This document shows, in pieces, positions 5,472 through 8,795 of a stretch of DNA of 8,795 bases. This DNA comes from a bacterium. Its GTDB lineage: Bacteria > Patescibacteriota > Microgenomatia > JAADGY01. Both the position numbers and the translations under genes were made by a program. How positions within the stretch are numbered: the first letter of the stretch is position 1; the number at the start of each line of letters is the position of its first letter. The notes below the pieces were generated by a model. It ran no database searches. It was given only the letters and a program-made list of their open reading frames with translations, and was not told the DNA's origin. The stretch lies in NCBI GenBank assembly GCA_013152165.1, contig JAADGY010000098.1, positions 1 to 8,795 of the forward strand. Direction: 5' to 3'.

Positions 5472-7007
5472 TTAAGTTTTAAGTTTTTTAATTTCTTCCA
5501 ATAATGCCTGCCTGTCATTTGGCAGTTTCTTATCCTGAACTTTGTCAAAAATCTTTTTTAAGATGATGCCGACTTGGGGGCCGGGCTTGATGGATAAAAC
5601 TTGCATGACGTCATGGCCTGTGATTTTTAAATCCTTTATATCAAAAGGCTGTTTTTGAACCTCGGTCAGGCGGTTAATAAACTTCTCCATCCGCCAGGAA
5701 ATGGCTTTCTTGACGCCGCTGCCTAAGCGGTCACCGATCCTAAGGGCTAACATAGCCGACACGTTATCAATGCCAACGTGGCGGATAAAGCGGCGGATAG
5801 CTTTGTCTGATAGATTTTCATTAACAACAAACTGGTGCCATCTGACCAGGCGATAAAGTTTGTCGGCTGATTTTTTGTCCAAGCGAAGTCTTTGGGCCAA
5901 GCGGCGGGCAAATCTAGCGCTGTAGACTTCATGATTGTAAAAAATGCTATCTTTTTTGGGATCGTTTTTGGTTTGGCATTTAGGGCATTGATAATTTGGT
6001 TTGGCATAATCAACCTTAAAAACATGGCCGCAGGATCGGCATAAAATTGACCAGGTCTGAATTTTGCCGATGTCATGAATCAAGGCCGCCAGCCGAGTAA
6101 TCGGATGATTGTCCGGACAGTGTTTGATTGTAAACAAAAGGTGCTCCCAAAGATCGTATTTGTGATGTTTGGATAAAACAACTTGCTTGGCCGGCAAAAG
6201 TTCCGGCAGGATAAAATCAATAAGGCCCAGATCGGCTAAAAGATTGATGCCGTAGTCTGGCTTGTCGGCGGTTAAGATTTTAAAAAACTCTTCTTTTATC
6301 CTTTCGGCCGAGATGTGCTTTAGCAGGCCGGCGTTGTTTTTAATGGCGGTTTGGGTTTTTTCCTCCAGTTTAAAATCAAGACAAACAGCAAAACGAACAG
6401 CCCTTAACATGCGCAGGGCATCTTCTTTAAACCTTTGATTGGGGTCGCCGATGGCTTTGATTAAGCGTTTTTGAAGGTGGCTTATGCCTTCAAACAAATC
6501 AACAAAAACAAGGCTGTTGACAAGCTGGCGGCGGTCAAGCGATTTGGGGGCGGTGTTTTTGTACCAACCTAGACAAAGAGCGTTGATAGTAAAATCCCGC
6601 CGCTTAAGATCATCCTCTAGTTTTTGACCCCAAACAACCTTATCCGGGCGGCGGTGGTCTAAGTAGCCAAACTCGGATCGAAAAGTAGTGATCTCGACGA
6701 CCATGGCCGGCTTGCCGGCTTGGCGATTAAGAGTAAGTTTGCCGCCGGCGGTCTGCCAAATCGGGACGCCGACCATACCGTATGGATTGTTGTAGAAGCT
6801 GTCAGGAAAAAGCTTTTGGGTTTGTTCGGGAGTGGCCGAGGTGGTTAAATCGAAGTTGTTGTTTATCGGCCGGCCTAAAAATAGATCGCGAATGGTGCCG
6901 CCAACCAAGAAAATATCATAACCTTGATGAGACATCTTTTGCATGATCTGCCAGATGATTAAGGGCACCTCTTCCAGACGGGATTTGATTTGTTCAGGCA
7001 GGGGCAT
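5472..7007 (-). CDS. cca: CCA tRNA nucleotidyltransferase (class II) with HD domain and inserted zinc ribbon
   Basis: The enzyme adds or repairs the 3' CCA end of tRNAs. Among its 511 residues, class II motif A is at 34-59 (LVGGTIRDLFLGRP, then NFDLTTSATPE), motif B at 104-112 (VEITTFRSE), motif C at 133-143 (DLKRRDFTINA) and the RNA-binding head motif at 192-207 (RFKEDALRMLRAVRFA). A C-terminal HD phosphohydrolase-type domain has H289 (WEHLL), H311-D312 (LIHDIGK), H359 (YNHE) and D426 (RIGDRLGSG). Two features are odd. The first acid of the catalytic DxD is Asn (N51-F52-D53). A CxxC-x14-CxxC zinc ribbon (C323, C326, C341, C344) interrupts the HD domain. The ATG at 7007 fits the family N-terminus; a TGA-TATAAT box lies 9 nt before it and no Shine-Dalgarno is seen. 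CCA addition versus a related poly(A) polymerase activity cannot be separated with certainty from sequence alone. Confidence 0.92.
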   Translation of the reverse strand: MPLPEQIKSRLEEVPLIIWQIMQKMSHQGYDIFLVGGTIRDLFLGRPINNNFDLTTSATPEQTQKLFPDSFYNNPYGMVGVPIWQTAGGKLTLNRQAGKPAMVVEITTFRSEFGYLDHRRPDKVVWGQKLEDDLKRRDFTINALCLGWYKNTAPKSLDRRQLVNSLVFVDLFEGISHLQKRLIKAIGDPNQRFKEDALRMLRAVRFAVCLDFKLEEKTQTAIKNNAGLLKHISAERIKEEFFKILTADKPDYGINLLADLGLIDFILPELLPAKQVVLSKHHKYDLWEHLLFTIKHCPDNHPITRLAALIHDIGKIQTWSILCRSCGHVFKVDYAKPNYQCPKCQTKNDPKKDSIFYNHEVYSARFARRLAQRLRLDKKSADKLYRLVRWHQFVVNENLSDKAIRRFIRHVGIDNVSAMLALRIGDRLGSGVKKAISWRMEKFINRLTEVQKQPFDIKDLKITGHDVMQVLSIKPGPQVGIILKKIFDKVQDKKLPNDRQALLEEIKKLKT

Positions 7008-7025
7008 GATGGTATGATTATATCA
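6990..7025. promoter_or_regulatory. Overlapping divergent promoters of cca and recJ
   Basis: Rightward, TTGTTC (6990-6995), a 17-nt spacer and TGG-TATGAT (7010-7018) put +1 on the A of the recJ ATG (7025). Leftward, TGA-TATAAT (7025 to 7017) puts +1 near 7010, three bases before the cca ATG. The two -10 boxes overlap by two bases (7017-7018). CATGAT (7005-7010) and ATCATG (7022-7027), each containing one start codon, form an inverted repeat around them. Confidence 0.55.
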
Positions 7026-8641
7026 TGATAACAGGCAAGATTAGGCGGATGTTGTGGAATATAGAAGATACTATAAGAATAGAAACTAAGGAATCACTGA
7101 TTGATTTGATCGACCAAGAGTTCAAACCAACAACCCCAGCTGGCCAGCCGAATATTAACGGACTTATTAAGCTTATGCAGGATGAGCTTGGCCTTGATAA
7201 GGCACAGCTTACAGCTTTCATTAAGACATTCAAGAATCAAAAAGTCTTGATTTATGGGGATTACGATGCCGATGGGGTAATCAGCAGTTTTATACTGAAG
7301 CGGTTGCTAAAAATAATCGGTTCCAAGGCGTTTGTTTTTTTGCCCCACCGCGAACGTGACGGCTATGGGATTAATCAAAAGACTTTAAGCAGGCTTGAAA
7401 AGGCGGTCGAGTTTGACGGCCTTATTAGTGTGGACAACGGCGTCTCGGCGCTTGATGTTTTGGAAGATGTAAAAAAACGGGGAAAAAAGGTAGGCGTCAT
7501 AGATCATCATTTAAAAAAAGATGGCTACCAAAAACCACAAATTGACTTAATGATTCACAGCACTTTAACCTGCGCCAGCGGGCTGGTGTTTGGCTTGGCT
7601 TGTTTGATGTACACGGAAAAATTAATAAGCCAAAAAGATTGGGAAGAACTGCTTCAGTTGGCGGCGGTTGGGATTTTGGCTGACCAAATGTCTTTAAGGG
7701 GCTTCAACTACATGACGGTCAAGACGGCTTTTAAATCAATAAAAGAAAGCCAGATTATCAATAAAGGTGTTAGAGAGCTTGTTAAACAGGCCGGCTATAG
7801 GCGGGTGATTAATGAGTACGCGGTTAATTTTATAATCGCCCCTAGAATCAATGCTACCGGACGGATGGGGGAAGCTGGCTTGGCGTATCAACTGTTGGGG
7901 ACCAAGGCCCAAGAGAACCTTAGCCGGCTGGGGGCGGAGATTGAAAAAATCAATAAACAAAGACAGGTGATAACTAAGGAATTTTTAATGACGGCCGAGG
8001 AGAAAATGCTGAAATTAAACGATTTTATCGTTTTTTATGACCCATTGATACCAGAGGGGATTTTGGGGCTTTTAGCTTCGTCTTTAAGCCAAAAGCATAC
8101 TAAGCCAGCACTGGTGATCGGCGGGCAGGATAAATTAAAAGGCTCCGGACGAAGTGTTGGCCAGTTTGATTTAACATCTTTTTTAAGAAGTTTAGGAGGA
8201 GTGTTTGAAAGTTTAGGCGGCCATAAAAAGGCTTGCGGTTTTACCGTGTCAAACAAGCAAGCGCTGGATGCGTTGATAGGCCGCTTGAAAAACAAGCGAG
8301 TCTTGGTGGATCCGGCGTATAAAATCAAGTATTTAGTATCGCCCAAGGCGCTGGATGAACAGGTGCCGTTTTTGGTCGAAGATTACGGACCGTTTGGAAA
8401 TGACAGGCAAAAACCATACTTCTTGCTTGATGCGATCAAGGTGCAGGCGGTTCAGGAGCTGGGACAAACCGGCAAGCATTTCAAGTTAAAAATCGAGGGC
8501 TGCCAGGGGTTGGATTTCGTGGTTTTCGGAGTAGAAACTAAGGTTGAATGGGGCCAAGTTAAGCGGCTAGTGGTGGCAAGCAGCCTGAACCACTTTAACG
8601 GCCGGATCTATCCTCAGTTTAGGATAATTGATGTACTGTAA
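7025..8641 (+). CDS. recJ: Single-stranded-DNA-specific exonuclease RecJ (DHH/DHHA1 family)
   Basis: RecJ degrades single-stranded DNA 5' to 3' in recombination, mismatch and base-excision repair, using two metal ions. The 538-residue protein shows the DHH core: GDYDADG (78-84), PHRERDGYG (107-115), D137 in SVDNG, DHH (160-162) and D220 in GILAD. PRINATGR (273-280) follows, then the DHHA1 domain with GILGLLASSL (345-354), KGSGRS (372-377) and GGHKKACGF (398-406). A C-terminal OB-fold region starts near PFGNDRQKPYF (456-466). All catalytic motifs are intact. It is a little shorter than E. coli RecJ, and the N-terminal 70 residues lack the usual conserved RGI-type motif. The ATG at 7025 sits exactly where the promoter predicts +1. 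Met9 (7049) is an alternative start, also without a Shine-Dalgarno at proper spacing. Confidence 0.96.
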   Translation: MITGKIRRMLWNIEDTIRIETKESLIDLIDQEFKPTTPAGQPNINGLIKLMQDELGLDKAQLTAFIKTFKNQKVLIYGDYDADGVISSFILKRLLKIIGSKAFVFLPHRERDGYGINQKTLSRLEKAVEFDGLISVDNGVSALDVLEDVKKRGKKVGVIDHHLKKDGYQKPQIDLMIHSTLTCASGLVFGLACLMYTEKLISQKDWEELLQLAAVGILADQMSLRGFNYMTVKTAFKSIKESQIINKGVRELVKQAGYRRVINEYAVNFIIAPRINATGRMGEAGLAYQLLGTKAQENLSRLGAEIEKINKQRQVITKEFLMTAEEKMLKLNDFIVFYDPLIPEGILGLLASSLSQKHTKPALVIGGQDKLKGSGRSVGQFDLTSFLRSLGGVFESLGGHKKACGFTVSNKQALDALIGRLKNKRVLVDPAYKIKYLVSPKALDEQVPFLVEDYGPFGNDRQKPYFLLDAIKVQAVQELGQTGKHFKLKIEGCQGLDFVVFGVETKVEWGQVKRLVVASSLNHFNGRIYPQFRIIDVL

Positions 8642-8795
8642 AACCTAGTATGTTGGAAAAAGTAATAAGATAATAAAAGGGCAAAGGGCAAAAATAAGTA
8701 ATAGGGAATAAGATAAAAAAATGTCAAAACTTAAATGTCAAATCTCAAAGCTGCATCTTAAATGTTAAATCTTTCAAGAATCCGAAATAAACCCT
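8642..8795. repeat. AT-rich low-complexity noncoding DNA with short degenerate repeats
   Basis: No gene or clear terminator is seen after recJ. Direct repeats include AAATGTCAAA at 8719-8728 and 8733-8742 with a variant AAATGTTAAA at 8760-8769; AAAGGGCAAA at 8676-8685 overlapping 8683-8692; AATAAGATAA at 8664-8673 and 8707-8716; and AAGTAATA at 8660-8667 and 8696-8703. The stretch is purine-rich on the + strand and runs off the window edge. Confidence 0.6.

Noticed and set aside
5471..5490. ACTTAAGT-type repeats at the cca stop as a terminator
   Set aside because: The palindrome is too short and AT-only to form a stable stem with a real loop, although a T-run follows on the minus strand.
8660..8795. 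CRISPR array in the repeat-bearing right end
   Set aside because: Repeated words are only 8-10 nt, unevenly spaced and overlapping; there is no constant repeat with uniform unique spacers, and no cas gene is in the window.

Overview
The window reads as a compact bacterial chromosome segment of moderate GC content. Genes are short-spaced, and most lack Shine-Dalgarno sequences. The divergent housekeeping proteins, the very short leaders and the mix of features suggest a Candidate Phyla Radiation (Patescibacteria/Parcubacteria-like) genome. This is an inference from gene style; no 16S or other marker lies in the window.

Layout. Bases 1-75 end in a rightward hairpin plus T-run terminator for something upstream of the window. 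Bases 76-399 hold no convincing gene. They carry a pyrimidine tract, a 57-nt near-perfect palindrome, a purine tract and a second perfect palindrome. From 400 to 7007 all genes run leftward. In transcription order they are: cca (tRNA nucleotidyltransferase with an HD domain that carries a zinc-ribbon insertion); a three-gene MacAB-type export cassette (membrane-fusion adaptor, ABC ATPase, FtsX/MacB permease); a two-LysM membrane-associated protein; and nfo (endonuclease IV). From 7025 recJ (single-stranded-DNA exonuclease, DHH family) runs rightward, diverging from cca with only 17 bp between the start codons. Bases 8642-8795 are AT-rich, low-complexity noncoding DNA with short degenerate repeats.

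How the genes work together. nfo and recJ are both base-excision/recombinational repair enzymes. cca finishes tRNA 3' ends. The adaptor-ATPase-permease cassette is one export machine, with its own promoter and a recognisable ribosome binding site. The LysM protein probably sits at the cell envelope. It may be transcribed separately from the transporter, because an inverted repeat and a TATAAT box lie between them.

Most notable signals. (1) nfo, the LysM gene, cca and recJ each have a -10-like box 5-9 nt before ATG and no Shine-Dalgarno sequence, pointing to leaderless or near-leaderless mRNAs; three of the four boxes carry an upstream TGN. (2) cca and recJ share an overlapping, dyad-symmetric bidirectional promoter that includes both start codons. 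(3) The CCA enzyme has Asn where the first Asp of the catalytic DxD is expected, and a zinc ribbon inside its HD domain. (4) Two distant intergenic hairpins share the core CAACCYC-N-GRGGTTG, suggesting a dispersed palindromic repeat family. I saw no CRISPR array, insertion sequence, tRNA or defence system.
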